NCBI GenBank assembly: GCA_051294375.1
Contig: CM119268.1
Coordinates: 14,648,977-14,712,976, forward strand
Source of the DNA: Paraspadella gotoi
Taxonomy: Eukaryota > Chaetognatha
Reading direction: 5' to 3'
DNA length: 64,000 nt
A model generated the notes under the pieces. The model ran no database searches. It worked only from the letters and a program-made list of their open reading frames with translations, and was not told the origin of the DNA. The position numbers and the translations under genes were made by a program. Of this stretch, positions 23,219 through 30,733 are shown piece by piece (within the stretch, counting starts at the first letter, position 1; each line of letters starts with the position of its first letter).

Positions 23219-25263
23219 GTTTAGCCTCATGAAAGTTGAGAGGAAACGATTGAAATTTTTTTTTTTTTTTCGAAATGGTTTTAAAATTTTTTTTTTAAAA
23301 GATTGCTCAGAAAATACCCTTTAATGCTTTCTACTTAACCTAGAACTTTAATTGTCCTTATTTATCATCTATAATTAATAAATATCCCTCTTTAAAACGA
23401 TCTTGAGCGACGATGTTCTCGATCTCTTCCGTTCGTTTTCATCCCGGTCCCGATTGATCACGACTAAACGCGCTCAACTGGGGCAGGCAACGCATCTCGA
23501 AGGGGAGCATCCGACTCTGGGTCAAAGTCGAACAACCCCTGCCTCGCTCCCCCCTCAACTCGGTACGCACACTCTCTTCGTTCCCCCCGTCTCCCTATCC
23601 TTGCCCCTTCCCCCTCAAAATCGCCCGTCGGAAGCCAAAGAAAAGAATCAAAACATTTTTTTTTTAGTTCGATGCAAAACGATTCGGTCCACGTATCAAT
23701 CTCTAACCAGCGTCTTTCTGCCCATATGAGGAATTGGCAAAAGTATCTTAATAAAAGCGTTTGTAAATACATATAAAATAATCTAAAATAATGAAATCGG
23801 GTAAAATATTTGTTCCCTTTGATTTAATTTAGAGTGACAAATCGAAGTCGTCCTGAAATGGTAAATAATTTTTTTTTTGTCTCACAATTAAAGTTATAAG
23901 CTTAGAACCTTGTTTATTGAACAAAAAAATAATCTCTAGACTATAGATTATTTGAAACTAGATAGTTATATCACGAGAACATAAAAGAATAAAAAAAAAA
24001 TAAAACATTAAAAAAAGAATTAAAACGACGCGGTCCGAAATCCATCAGATGTGCAACCTTTTGATGGGTTATTCACTCGTTGCTACAACAATCCTTTTTT
24101 TATTTTTTTTTGTTGTTTTCGGAACGAGTTGAAATAAAAAAGGTTGCGAGTTTGAATGACGTGTAGGTTTATTTTCTTTGATGGTAGGTGTAAACATTCC
24201 TCAGGAATCTAATCGCGGAAATATTTAAAAAAAGAGAGAGAGAGACTCGGTTCTTATCTCCCCAGTTCTGTTTCTCTAAGATTAAAAAGGAAAAGAAGTT
24301 ATCTTTGGCTTCAGAAACCGTAATTTTTTTTTCTCTCCCTCTCTCCTTTTGAAAAGTACACGAATTCCTAGCAGTTAAAAAAATATTAGAAAGGAATTAG
24401 TTTCGATCTTATGACGCAGACAACATTTTATAATTCTGGATAAATGTTATTTTCGTTAGTTTTTGATACATCTATTTCAACGTACATATACAAATACAAA
24501 GATGACAATTGCTTAAGCGTTTTTCAACCCTAAGCTAACTGACCCCCGACACTTATCTTCGTCCAGCAGATGTTACACTCAGCAGCTTAACCATCAAATT
24601 TAAACGGCGGAAATCGAACCCCTCCCCCAGGATTTAAACGCACCTGTCCCAAGTCGATGGTCAAGTTGACCTTGTTGTACTTGAGCCCCCTGGACAGAGG
24701 CGGTGATTGCCACCATCTCTCCGAACCGTCGATGGCGTAGGCGGCCTGATGAGAGATGGTGGCGTTCCGGGGATCGCACTTGCAGCACAACTGACCCTGC
24801 AGCAGCATGCAACTGGGATCTTCGAACATGTGGGGCGTTTCGATGTTCTTGTTGGCGCCGACGAGGGTGCAGTAGGTGTCCGGTTCGGAGAGATCTTCCC
24901 CGCAGGTGGCGGTGGCGACGATATCGCGTCCTGCGCGGGGGTGGAGGGTGTGGCAGAGTGAGGGAGTCGGGGTTGGAGGGTGGAAGAGAGTAAAGGGTAG
25001 AAATATCATAATATTAATCATATTAAAGAGGGATTCTAACATCATCGAATCATTATCGCATCTCCAGCGACAGGCATCACGATGTTTTTATCCTCACCTT
25101 CCGCGAGATTGAAATTTGGTGGGTTGAGGACGTCGGCGCGGACGACGAGGGAGTTGGCGAGCGCTTGGAGGGCGAAAAGTGCTGCGGTGACGGTGGGGGC
25201 GAATTCGAGAAGCGTAGTCCGCATCCTGGAGGATTTCCGCCGATGGGCGAAGGCGCTTTTCAT
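606..25263 (-). CDS. LanA: Laminin subunit alpha, alpha-3/5 (LanA) type, 3'-partial gene
   Basis: Laminin alpha chain, a secreted subunit of the heterotrimeric basement-membrane laminin. The LN domain drives network polymerisation and LE repeats form the rod of the short arm. Twenty-five exons can be followed from 25263 down to 606: signal peptide and LN domain (exons 1-5), LE repeats (6-16), then the domain IV region that follows them in LanA (16-25). The LN domain shows [48 protein letters not shown] and [15 protein letters not shown], closest to the alpha-3/5 class. The rest (more LE, coiled coil, LG domains) lies beyond position 1. Exons 12-18 are present twice through an assembly duplication. 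Many exons from 7 onward carry 1-base indels that break the frame; paired conserved stretches in two frames show these are errors or allelic damage. A P450 gene is nested in the last visible intron. Confidence 0.9.
1313..1450 (+). CDS. P450 exon 1 (mitochondrial presequence)
   Basis: Residues 1-46, from the first ATG to a donor AAG|gtattg, phase 0. It is rich in Arg and Ser and poor in acidic residues, as expected for import into mitochondria. Confidence 0.8.
1313..4348 (+). CDS. Mitochondrial-clan cytochrome P450, complete, 8 exons
   Basis: Haem-thiolate monooxygenase, expected on the mitochondrial inner membrane and fed electrons by adrenodoxin. CDS joins 1313-1450, 1524-1661, 1951-2174, 2399-2549, 2630-2886, 3484-3801, 3874-4083 and 4162-4348: 1623 nt, 540 residues plus TAA, with all seven junction phases agreeing. 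The N terminus [17 protein letters not shown] is Arg/Ser-rich without acidic residues, like a mitochondrial presequence; no ER anchor is seen. Motifs: PSRGD and [10 protein letters not shown] (helix C region), [10 protein letters not shown] then TRLGCL, typical of the mitochondrial clan, I-helix GGVDTTS (349-355), ExxR E405-R408, FNPARW, and haem loop [12 protein letters not shown] with Cys485 as ligand. Length is normal for the family. The gene lies inside an intron of the minus-strand laminin gene. I cannot assign the CYP family. Acceptor 1951 is the least certain junction (1933 and 1963 keep the same phase). Confidence 0.92.
1524..1661 (+). CDS. P450 exon 2 (proline-rich hinge)
   Basis: Residues 47-92. 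Acceptor ttttttccccag|AAC and donor CAG|gtacat. [12 protein letters not shown] corresponds to the 'KPFxxIPGP' entry to the catalytic domain. The usual Pro-Gly is replaced, which is slightly unusual. Confidence 0.8.
1951..2174 (+). CDS. P450 exon 3
   Basis: Residues 93-167. Contains [28 protein letters not shown] and [10 protein letters not shown], the conserved stretch up to helix C. Donor AG|gtcagt, phase 2. The acceptor is a choice among in-phase AGs at 1933, 1951 and 1963; 1951 gives the best match to family spacing. Confidence 0.8.
2221..2360. repeat. Dispersed repeat copy 1 (P450 intron 3)
   Basis: A 140-bp block starting ATTGAAAGCTT and ending ACCAATTTCATA. It recurs with high identity at 31719-31865 and, in the duplicated segment, at 41135-41279. 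No coding potential or clear pol III boxes. Looks like a short interspersed or MITE-type element of unknown class. Confidence 0.7.
2399..2549 (+). CDS. P450 exon 4
   Basis: Residues 167-217, starting [18 protein letters not shown], which continues helix C. I use donor GAG|gttcat because the stronger-looking site at 2579 lies behind an in-frame TAG. Confidence 0.82.
2630..2886 (+). CDS. P450 exon 5
   Basis: Residues 218-303. [15 protein letters not shown] and FETRLGCL are a mitochondrial-clan signature around helices E and F. Acceptor ctccgcgtag, donor AG|gtgaca, phase 2. Confidence 0.88.
2944..3175 (-). mobile_element. tRNA-derived SINE-like element in P450 intron 5
   Basis: On the minus strand TTGCTCAGCAGT (3114-3103) resembles a pol III A box and GGGTTCAATCCC (3074-3063) is a near-perfect B box, 28 nt apart as in tRNA genes. 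No intact tRNA cloverleaf is seen, so a tRNA-headed SINE is more likely than a tRNA. Ends are approximate. Confidence 0.55.
3484..3801 (+). CDS. P450 exon 6 (I and K helices)
   Basis: Residues 303-409. Holds the oxygen-activating I helix [18 protein letters not shown] and the K-helix ExxR in KETLRL. Donor CT|gtaagt is a near-perfect match. Confidence 0.92.
3874..4083 (+). CDS. P450 exon 7 (beta sheets, PERF-like motif)
   Basis: Residues 409-479. Contains [28 protein letters not shown] and FNPARW, ending SIPFG just before the haem Cys loop. Donor GG|gtacgg, phase 2. Confidence 0.92.
4162..4348 (+). CDS. P450 exon 8 (haem-binding loop, C terminus)
   Basis: Residues 479-540 plus stop. Completes [12 protein letters not shown] with the thiolate Cys485, then the L helix [19 protein letters not shown] at 4346-4348. 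Confidence 0.93.
4506..4670 (-). CDS. LanA: Laminin alpha exon 24
   Basis: 55 codons, phase 0 at both ends: [18 protein letters not shown] to GLVRLDRQT. Matches the LanA domain around CVIHDQQC. Acceptor gtccag, donor ACG|gtgagg. Frame intact. Its 3' splice side faces the P450 stop codon only 157 bp away. Confidence 0.8.
5316..5381 (-). CDS. LanA: Laminin alpha exon 23
   Basis: 22 codons, [20 protein letters not shown] then PK, phase 0 both ends; corresponds to LanA ISVTAIPVDQW. Acceptor cgttag, donor AAG|gttatc. Confidence 0.75.
5474..5724 (-). CDS. LanA: Laminin alpha exon 22 (frame broken)
   Basis: Begins [20 protein letters not shown], then continues in other frames as [10 protein letters not shown] and [20 protein letters not shown], ending TGKPGTK|gtacgg. 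At least two 1-base indels are needed to read it through; all three pieces match the domain in order. Confidence 0.72.
5846..6010 (-). mobile_element. tRNA-derived SINE-like fragment in laminin intron 21
   Basis: On the minus strand a perfect T-arm-like hairpin, CCGGG GTTCTAG CCCGG (5947-5931), contains a B-box-like GGTTCTAGCCC. It is preceded by GGC AAGTCATTC GCC, a D-arm/A-box-like hairpin. No full cloverleaf, so tRNA-headed SINE or tRNA pseudogene. Ends approximate. Confidence 0.45.
6264..6379 (-). CDS. LanA: Laminin alpha exon 21
   Basis: [20 protein letters not shown] through LVLIDDDQ|gttgtc. Clean frame, phase 1 in and 0 out, fitting exons 20 and 22. Confidence 0.7.
6459..6555 (-). CDS. 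LanA: Laminin alpha exon 20
   Basis: [20 protein letters not shown] then [12 protein letters not shown], matching LanA's NPCELGNMELCRHYKY. Acceptor gtcag, donor A|gtgagt, phase 1. Confidence 0.78.
6836..6971 (-). CDS. LanA: Laminin alpha exon 19 (in-frame TAG and frameshift)
   Basis: The end reads [19 protein letters not shown] then TILQ|gttcct, matching KNVMLDYFVLLPAAYYEA of LanA, with TAG where the conserved Tyr should be. The start FVLDQGRW lies in another frame. Probable sequence errors or a damaged allele. Confidence 0.65.
7153..7307 (-). CDS. LanA: Laminin alpha exon 18, left copy
   Basis: [20 protein letters not shown] then [20 protein letters not shown], in the domain after the LE repeats. 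Acceptor tctttag, donor TCAG|gtgatg. The right copy is cut by a gap. Confidence 0.75.
7433..7560 (-). CDS. LanA: Laminin alpha exon 17, left copy
   Basis: [20 protein letters not shown] then [20 protein letters not shown], matching the LanA DEAAFPGFSSKGY region. One base short near the donor compared with the right copy (9326-9454), which keeps phase 2. Confidence 0.8.
7656..7866 (-). CDS. LanA: Laminin alpha exon 16, left copy (frameshifted)
   Basis: Last LE repeat before the next domain: [12 protein letters not shown] in one frame, [20 protein letters not shown] then [13 protein letters not shown] in a second, [12 protein letters not shown] back in the first. Net indels near 7803 and 7700. 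Confidence 0.75.
8029..8173 (-). CDS. LanA: Laminin alpha exon 15, left copy (LE repeat)
   Basis: [20 protein letters not shown] and [20 protein letters not shown] then KDGYYELTG; full LE cysteine pattern, frame intact. Acceptor tttaag, donor ACTG|gtaagt. Confidence 0.88.
8247..8338 (-). CDS. LanA: Laminin alpha exon 14, left copy (LE repeat)
   Basis: [20 protein letters not shown] then [10 protein letters not shown]|gtgaca; close to Lan[16 protein letters not shown]. Frame intact in this copy. Confidence 0.88.
8438..8728 (-). CDS. LanA: Laminin alpha exon 13, left copy (LE repeats, frameshifted)
   Basis: Holds two LE repeats spread over all frames: [15 protein letters not shown], then [16 protein letters not shown], then [20 protein letters not shown] and [12 protein letters not shown], then GCGSVRTKG. 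At least four 1-base indels. Comparing the right copy restores one of them (CEECNC). Confidence 0.78.
9007..9043 (-). CDS. LanA: Laminin alpha exon 12, 3' end only, left copy
   Basis: The last 37 bp of exon 12 and its donor, identical to 11307-11343, cut off by the 25-N gap. Confidence 0.75.
9044..9068. other. Assembly gap (25 N)
   Basis: Exactly 25 Ns between the two laminin copies; the same length recurs at 49186-49210 and 51605-51629, so it is a tool's placeholder size. Confidence 0.95.
9069..9199 (-). CDS. LanA: Laminin alpha exon 18, right copy (partial)
   Basis: Same coding sequence as 7177-7307, truncated at the N gap. Confidence 0.75.
9326..9454 (-). CDS. LanA: Laminin alpha exon 17, right copy
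   Basis: 129 bp ending RLIFR|gtcagc in phase 2, which fits exon 18. This copy is the correct one for the exon. Confidence 0.8.
9547..9841 (-). CDS. LanA: Laminin alpha exon 16, right copy (mostly N)
   Basis: Only the last 29 bp and the donor are present (9547-9575); the rest is 266 Ns (9576-9841) covering the exon and some intron. Confidence 0.6.
9915..10152. mobile_element. 238-bp GC-rich insertion specific to the right copy
   Basis: The left copy runs from TTATG straight to CCACCAAATT (about 7981). Here 238 bp of GC-rich sequence lies between them, starting CTCATGGCCCAACAGC and ending CGCCATAAATG. A short ATG is shared at both edges. Looks like a presence/absence polymorphic short element; class unknown. 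Confidence 0.6.
10200..10346 (-). CDS. LanA: Laminin alpha exon 15, right copy
   Basis: Same LE repeat as 8029-8173 but with two extra bases after GGCGACTGTAACG that shift the frame. Confidence 0.8.
10419..10509 (-). CDS. LanA: Laminin alpha exon 14, right copy
   Basis: Same as 8247-8338 with one base lost in the PRVQGH codons, which shifts the frame. Confidence 0.8.
10611..10900 (-). CDS. LanA: Laminin alpha exon 13, right copy
   Basis: LE repeats as at 8438-8728, with its own set of indels. Keeps the G needed for VCEECNCDP, which the left copy lacks. Confidence 0.75.
11120..11189. repeat. GA microsatellite in laminin intron
   Basis: Interrupted (GA)n tract, much shorter in the left copy (about 8910-8922). 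Confidence 0.9.
11307..11444 (-). CDS. LanA: Laminin alpha exon 12 (LE repeat, frameshifted)
   Basis: [20 protein letters not shown] in one frame, [20 protein letters not shown] then NH|gtggg in the next. One extra C between them. A Trp (TGG) replaces an LE Cys (TGC) in LPWHCD. The acceptor is unclear because no AG sits at the expected place. Confidence 0.72.
11551..11743 (-). CDS. LanA: Laminin alpha exon 11 (LE repeat, frameshifted at end)
   Basis: [20 protein letters not shown] then [20 protein letters not shown] in frame, followed by CDPAGN and [10 protein letters not shown] in two other frames. Two indels between 11570 and 11605. Acceptor ttcgcag, donor CGG|gtaagt. Confidence 0.82.
12264..12357 (-). 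CDS. LanA: Laminin alpha exon 10 (LE repeat)
   Basis: [20 protein letters not shown] then [11 protein letters not shown], frame intact, donor CAGC|gtaagt, phase 1. Confidence 0.87.
12677..12758 (-). CDS. LanA: Laminin alpha exon 9 (LE repeat)
   Basis: [20 protein letters not shown] then TEGDVCQ|gtcaga. Frame intact, phase 2 in and 0 out. Confidence 0.87.
12886..13021 (-). CDS. LanA: Laminin alpha exon 8 (LE repeat, broken at end)
   Basis: [40 protein letters not shown], then AWM and a stop. FTGLDCDR is expected; two missing bases around 12887-12900 explain the loss. Donor CAG|gttcgg. Confidence 0.8.
13228..13393 (-). CDS. LanA: Laminin alpha exon 7 (LE repeat, compensating indels)
   Basis: [19 protein letters not shown] and [18 protein letters not shown] lie in one frame. 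The stretch between ([16 protein letters not shown]) is in another, between an extra G at 13337 and a missing T after 13283. The exon stays open but with a wrong middle segment that loses an LE Cys. Confidence 0.82.
13616..13826 (-). CDS. LanA: Laminin alpha exon 6 (end of LN, first LE repeat)
   Basis: [20 protein letters not shown], then [20 protein letters not shown] and [18 protein letters not shown]. Frame intact. The usual CPGF is preceded by CQECC. Confidence 0.9.
13872..14791. other. Laminin intron 5, no exon seen
   Basis: Low-complexity pyrimidine and purine runs; no RNA gene or transposon recognised. Confidence 0.5.
14792..14962 (-). CDS. LanA: Laminin alpha exon 5 (LN domain)
   Basis: 57 codons, [20 protein letters not shown] to [10 protein letters not shown]|gtgagt, phase 0. 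The [17 protein letters not shown] block is a standard LN landmark. Confidence 0.9.
16122..16251 (-). CDS. LanA: Laminin alpha exon 4 (LN domain)
   Basis: [20 protein letters not shown] and [20 protein letters not shown]|gtcagt. Phase 2 in, 0 out. Confidence 0.92.
16783..16832. repeat. CT/CA compound microsatellite beside laminin exon 3
   Basis: (CT)n then (CA)n directly downstream (minus sense) of the exon 3 donor. Confidence 0.9.
16837..16943 (-). CDS. LanA: Laminin alpha exon 3 (LN domain)
   Basis: [20 protein letters not shown] and [16 protein letters not shown], the LN core. Phase 0 in, donor CA|gtaagt. Confidence 0.92.
16944..24643. other. Laminin intron 2 (7.7 kb)
   Basis: AT-rich intron with short GA/CT tracts (18364-18382, 23177-23218). 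I find no convincing exon on either strand. Confidence 0.55.
17096..17177. repeat. 36-bp direct repeat flanking a 10-N gap
   Basis: TGGGGAGCAGGGGTATTC... to GTGGGGCCC occurs at 17096-17131 and again, identical, at 17142-17177 with 10 Ns between. A contig-end overlap that was not merged. Confidence 0.85.
24644..24930 (-). CDS. LanA: Laminin alpha exon 2 (LN domain start)
   Basis: [73 protein letters not shown] and [11 protein letters not shown]. The VGAN and SPPLSRG signatures place it with alpha-3/5 chains. Acceptor cgcgcag, donor CAG|gtgcgt. Confidence 0.93.
25098..25263 (-). CDS. LanA: Laminin alpha exon 1 (signal peptide)
   Basis: First ATG at 25263; a second in-frame ATG at 25224 gives a shorter, more standard signal peptide. 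[18 protein letters not shown] is the hydrophobic core, followed by mature [10 protein letters not shown]. Donor GAAG|gtgagg, phase 1. Confidence 0.82.
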
Positions 25264-26866
25264 GTCGTTAGTTTATGTTTTAATTTAAGAGATCACACAA
25301 TGAACTTGAAATGAAAAATAAGGATGAAGATAGAAAATTCGAACAAGAATCGAAGATTAATTAATTCACACGAAATAGAAAGGGGCGAACGTAGAAAAGT
25401 AATACAAAAAAGTAAAGCGCTTAAAACATTTTTCACATTTTGAAAAAAAAAATTGACTTTTTAGATTTGAAAAGAAAAAAAAATTAAAAAAACCGATTCG
25501 TTGAAAGCATATTTAAAAAGTTCGTTCATATCCATTTCTTCGTTTCCGTTTCGAGAAAGACGACAAAAAAATAATCTCGGAGCTCCGGTTCGCTTCTTCC
25601 CTTTCTCCAGAAGCGGCTCCCCCCAAAAAAACAGAGAAACCGCGAATGGGAGAGAGAAACAGAGAAAACAAGACTTCGGCGAATCGAAACTTTTTCCTCT
25701 TCTTCTTCCTTCGCCGCAAATCGATCGATATTCATCCGCGAAAGACTCAACGCTTCACCGCCTCCTAAACGCAGGCGCAGTGAAAAGTAGAGCCTCCGAG
25801 ATTTTAGTTTGTATGCAATTTTCGTTTTATTGTAGTTCTTTCACCCTATTTTTTTTCTTTACCGCTACCCTCGTGCGAATGACTGTAAAAATTTTTAAAA
25901 AAGGCTTTCTGTTTTGATCATATTTTTTTAAATAAATAAATCCAACGAAACGGAGATATTCCATTCAGATTATTTCCAGCTTTAACTGCGTCCCCACTCG
26001 TCCTTGCTCTTTTTTTTGTTTTCTTCTCCCTCGCCCTTCCCCCGCCCCCTTACTTTTCCCCCCTGCCTTTCTGGCGGACATACAAACACTCTTGTTTGTT
26101 CGCGAGAAACAACGACGAAAGTAATTCGGAGGGGGTGTCACGTCTGGGGGTGTCACGCTCGGAAGTGGTGCCACGGTGGGGGGGGAAGGAAATGTCACGC
26201 CGGGTGGAAATGGGGGGAGAGGAAGAGGTGAGCGAAAAAGGGGGTGACGTGAGGATCGAGGGTTAAGCGAAAGGAAATCCTTTTAGATGGAAAGTCACGA
26301 GGGGTTTTAAGGCTTTTGAGTCCCCTTTTTCTTAGGGGGGGCGGAAGAAAAAATGCAACCAGCGATTTTAACCCGAGGGAACAAAAAAACTCCTTAACTG
26401 AAACGTAAACCTGAGAGATGGCATAACAAAATTTAACACGTAGAACAAATCACCAGTCTCTTTAGATATTATTTAATGTGTGAAAAGTGTCACTCGTGTT
26501 ATAGTATAATGAATGGATGATATAAAACAATTAACGAAAGTAACTATCAGTAAACTAAATTAGAACAAATAATACATAACTTGACCGGTCAGTATTAAAT
26601 ACACTCATACTTGCTATATTACGTTACATTCTGTGAATAGTCCCGCCTCATTTCTCACTTCCACCGACTCGATAACGTCGTTTTTTCTCACATCATCCGC
26701 GCCGACTCACTCTCTCTCTCCGCAGACAAGAAAGTGAGCGAGCCGTCTCCGACTCCCGACCCGGCTCGACTCCTTTTATGTTCCGACGAATTACTCGAGA
26801 TGGACGCAAAAACTCGACGCAGAATCATAAAGTATTTTATGATCAGAACCCATTAGACGCTCGTGT

Positions 26867-26869
<3 letters not shown>

Positions 26870-26946
<77 letters not shown>

Positions 26947-26949
26947 CTT
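26870..26949. repeat. CT microsatellite
   Basis: (CT)n with few TTC interruptions; source of Ser/Leu-only open frames. Confidence 0.95.
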
Positions 26950-27339
26950 CTTTTTTCCCTTTCTCCTTCTTTCTCTCCTCACTCCTGTTTCTCTCTGTCT
27001 CTGTCGCTTTCATTCTTTCTTCCTATCTCGCTCTGTCGGCTCTCTTCCTATCTTATTAGTTATATAAATTGTATATTGTGCAGCAAGACTATGAAGCTGC
27101 CTCAATATAGTATAGTATTCTTTCTCTCTGTCTCTCTGTGTTCTCGATTGTACTGTCTCTTTCTCAGTTTCGATTCTGTCAGTCTAGTCTCTGGTAAAAA
27201 TACAGAAAAACTTTAGAAAACGAAAGAAAAAATTACAAATGAACCAATTCGGAATTAACACAATGTCCTCAAATGAAGTTATGAAACAAATAGAGACATC
27301 TGTTCTTATCGAAACTTCATGAAAATTAATTGTTACTTG

Positions 27340-27990
27340 GTTTGCTTACAAACTCTGAAACATGGACACTGAAACAAAAGAACAAGAAGATCTAGAACAA
27401 ATAGAAATACAAGCAATCAAACATATTTTCACTCCCATTTCAATACCAACCACCAGCGATAATTTACAGCTCGGTCTTGTACACCAACTTGCCGAGTTCA
27501 TCTCAAAACAATTGCTTTTATCTCCATAAAATTTCTTAAACCCAAAAATCAAACACATTGGACCTTACAACTTTTTAATCTGTTAGATGAAATAACATTG
27601 ATGGACCAAAAATATTAAAGAAAAACTTACGTTAAATATAAATTAACCACTGATTTCAACTCAATTAAAAATAATCAAAAAATCAATGGAAAATCGAAAG
27701 TCAAAAAAGAGGATAGTCAAAAAAATTAATAAACAAAAATTTACTAGATGAAACGAACTTCCGAGCCACTCTAAAGACGGAGAAATAGAAACAGAAAGAT
27801 ATGAAGTATCAAAAAGTAAGCTTAAATATTTCTACTATAATCACTCTTGCGTACTCAACCGGTCAACAAACTCACAGACATAAACAAAAAAAATCTTTTT
27901 AGAACCTATATGAGCATTAGTTCAACACTGCTATATTGTGCACACATATCCAGCACATATCGATCATATTTGAAAATAAATAGCCAGTTA
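27340..27990 (+). pseudogene. Decayed non-LTR retrotransposon fragment
   Basis: TNSETWTLKQKN followed in the next frame by TKEQEDLEQIEIQAIKHIF, SIPTTSD and LGLVHQLAEF. This resembles the segment after the reverse transcriptase of some LINEs, where an 'ETW.L...D...LE..E.....' pattern is common. Stops and shifts throughout. Confidence 0.45.
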
Positions 27991-28757
27991 GAGAGACGTC
28001 TCAGGGATTTCGTGGAAACGATATATTAATAAAATGAGAGATGAGACGTGTGGACGAAAAAAGCTGAGTATGAGGGAAAAGGATCTTTAAAAGAAAAATC
28101 TGGAGTGAAGAGACCAATGTAACACGTTTCGGGAATGATGGGAGAAGAACCACGGCGTCTAATTATTGTCGCGGTTTAAATGGAAAAACATAAACTTTCT
28201 GAAGAGAACGACGACGCGAGAGCATAAAGAAGAATACGGAATGAAGATTGCAAGAGATGAGAAATTTATTTCTAAAAGATACGATTTCAAAGAACACTAT
28301 TTGAAAATAATTGAGAGAGGTGTTAACATTTGATAAAGATAGATGAAGTAGGAAGATGTAAAAGTGGAGGATAATGTGGAGAACGAGGATGTGCCTCAGT
28401 CATGCAGGTGTAAGATTATCTGTATATAAAAATTTTCTTTTTAATTACCATTTCCTCGTTTATTTTCATTTTTAATGCGTCGTGAGGTATCTCTTTTCCA
28501 TACGTGCTGATGAGATATCTCACGTTGTTTGAATATTTGGTTAAATTATCGCACCGTTGATAAATAATTAATTGCTTATGACTCGCAGTGCAAGATTTTT
28601 TTATCCTGAATAGCTTGACTGAGATTTCTCTTACAGAATGTCACTGTAATCCGTCAAAAGCCTAGAATTTGTAACTAATTGGTAGCCTTAATTTGTGATG
28701 AAGATCCATCTTAATGAGCAAGCCAAAAATCAAATCAATCAAGAATCGTCTCATACA

Positions 28758-28821
28758 TCTCTCTCCTCTCTCTCTCTCTCTGCTCTCTCTCTCTCTCTCT
28801 CTCTTCTTCTCTCTCTCTCTC
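28758..28821. repeat. CT microsatellite
   Basis: Interrupted (CT)n. Confidence 0.95.
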
Positions 28822-29326
28822 ATCTCAACGATGACCCATCGAGTTACGACAGCGTTTCATTTCCAAAACTTACCTTTATGGGCAAGACGAGAAAAATTAC
28901 ACCCAAAGAGAGCAAGGTATAATGAACGATAAGATGCAGAAAGAAAAGAATAGTAACAAACACAATAACTAAAACTGTGATACGAAGAGTCGGTCTGTCA
29001 ATTGTGTCTCTCGGATTAAGTAAAGGTTGGAAAAGACGTAAAAAATGGAGGAGCTGTCAGTGAAGCGAGTTCAATTCTGCAAAATTTTTCTTACATCAAA
29101 ATGAAGATTGAACAAACAGTACTAATGGAACATTCAAATTCTTAGCCAAAAATTTTAAATTAAATTTTTATCAAAATTTCTAAAAATTTATTCATTGAAC
29201 ATCAATGTACTAATGGAACAGTTAAAGTATTTATGTATGTATTTATTCTATTATTAAACTTCGTATTTGAATTTGAATATAGACCAAGACCCCAATTAAA
29301 ACCGAATGAATAATTAATTTTGAGTT

Positions 29327-29648
29327 GCGCCGCGACTACTCGCGGAGCAAAACTATAAGTCACTTTTCGGTCGGTCGCTCTGTCTCGGCACTGTCCCTGT
29401 GACGTCATTCTCTAAAACATAGATATAATTTGCCTATAGTTGGTTGCTCATTTGTTAAGAAGGAAAAAAACTTTAAATCTAAGGGACTGCTAGTGGGGCC
29501 TTCAGGAATTCCTAAAATTATCAGGAATAAAAGACGGAATTTTGATTGAGTGCATGTAATAAATATACGGGCAAAGAAAGTTCTTTAGTCATGTCATGTC
29601 ATGTCATATGATGAAATACACGTGAAAATAAAGTCACTGCGGCGCAAC
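29327..29648. mobile_element. Possible MITE (terminal inverted repeats)
   Basis: GTTGCGCCGC near 29331 and its reverse complement GCGGCGCAAC near 29639 bound about 320 bp; AGTCAC occurs inside both ends. A TGACGTCA site lies at 29399-29406. No clear target duplication. Confidence 0.3.
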
Positions 29649-30190
29649 ACATTGGAACATATTAACTCATACTCATAAGAATGGTGTTGTTCAATATTCA
29701 CTTATATAAATTTTTTTTCCGCAACTTATACTACGCTCAATTTATCACTGATCACTGATCACAATCTGTAATATCAGTCGGAGAAAATATCATTGCTAAA
29801 TGAGGCCTAAACGTATTATTTATTGAAAAATAACTTTCCTAGCATAAGTAAACAAGTGGAAGGGGAGATCAATTAATGTATAGTACTTAGTATTATTTTT
29901 TTTTCTACTTTCTCGTGGATTGATGCGATTGAGAACAATCACCATTGAGATTCCTTTATTGAAATTTGAATGTTTATGTTATCAGTTTTATCCGCTTTGA
30001 TTTTAAATTTAGTCTGTGAAAAAAGGCTTTCTTTTTCAAAAGCTCCCACTACTTTTTCTCCATACTTGGAACACAATTTTCACTATCATATTTAACCCAG
30101 ATATTTTACCAAACCCAATTGTTTTTAAAAAATGACTGCACGTCGTCCCTAAAAAAAACGTCATGAGTATTTTTTAAAGCTGAAAAAAAA

Positions 30191-30256
30191 AACCGTATCA
30201 GTAAAAGCATACTACATGCTGAAAAAAAAAATACCGTACCAGTAAAAGCATACTAC
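30191..30256. repeat. Short tandem pair
   Basis: CAGTAAAAGCATACTAC occurs twice, 42 bp apart, each after a poly-A run; the pair is repeated in the second copy near 39607-39672. Confidence 0.7.
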
Positions 30257-30532
30257 GTACTTCAAGCTTTTTCTTGTGATTTTCGACCAGATTCTGATCG
30301 TCTCTTGTACATGAATAAATTTTTCGTATGTTTAGATAATTTACAGTGGTCACCTATTTTTTTGTCCATGTCTATATGCGAACCCTTTTTGAACAAAAGA
30401 TAAAATCATAGAAGAAGGCCGCTGGGTGGCAGCAGTAGGTAGAGCTCAATCTCTCAGAAAATTTTTAACAAAAGGCGTTGAACTTGAAGATAGCAAGACG
30501 GGTGTCCTTATTACTATCTTTGGTATAAGTAA

Positions 30533-30733
30533 ATTAAATACAAGCTTGCTCGTACAAATTATGGTCCACCTTTTTCTCCAGTCAAACATTATTACGAATT
30601 ATTGGAAAAATTAAGTGAAGGTTTTAATTCGAAGCTACGAGAGGGTAACATCATTTTGAGTTTTTCTAAAAATAGTAACGAGAGGAACAAAGCTTTCAAG
30701 TATAAATGTAAAACATTTCCTTCGCGAAATTGA
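30533..30733 (+). pseudogene. Unrecognised coding-like fragment
   Basis: Open frame containing YGPPFSPVKHYYELLEKLSE then GFNSKLREGNIILSFSKN. It has balanced composition unlike the surrounding repeats and is kept in frame over most of its length in the second copy (about 39977-40155). No family recognised; may be a relic of a transposon gene. Confidence 0.3.

Larger units (their letters stand above)
25264..30060. other. Intergenic region upstream of laminin
   Basis: Holds the laminin 5' flank, a CT tract (26870-26949), a decayed retrotransposon fragment (27340-27990), another CT tract (28758-28821) and a MITE-like inverted repeat. No host gene recognised. Confidence 0.5.

Noticed and set aside
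26778-27216. Overlapping open frames rich in Ser and Leu
   Set aside because: They come from the CT microsatellite; every frame of (CT)n is open.
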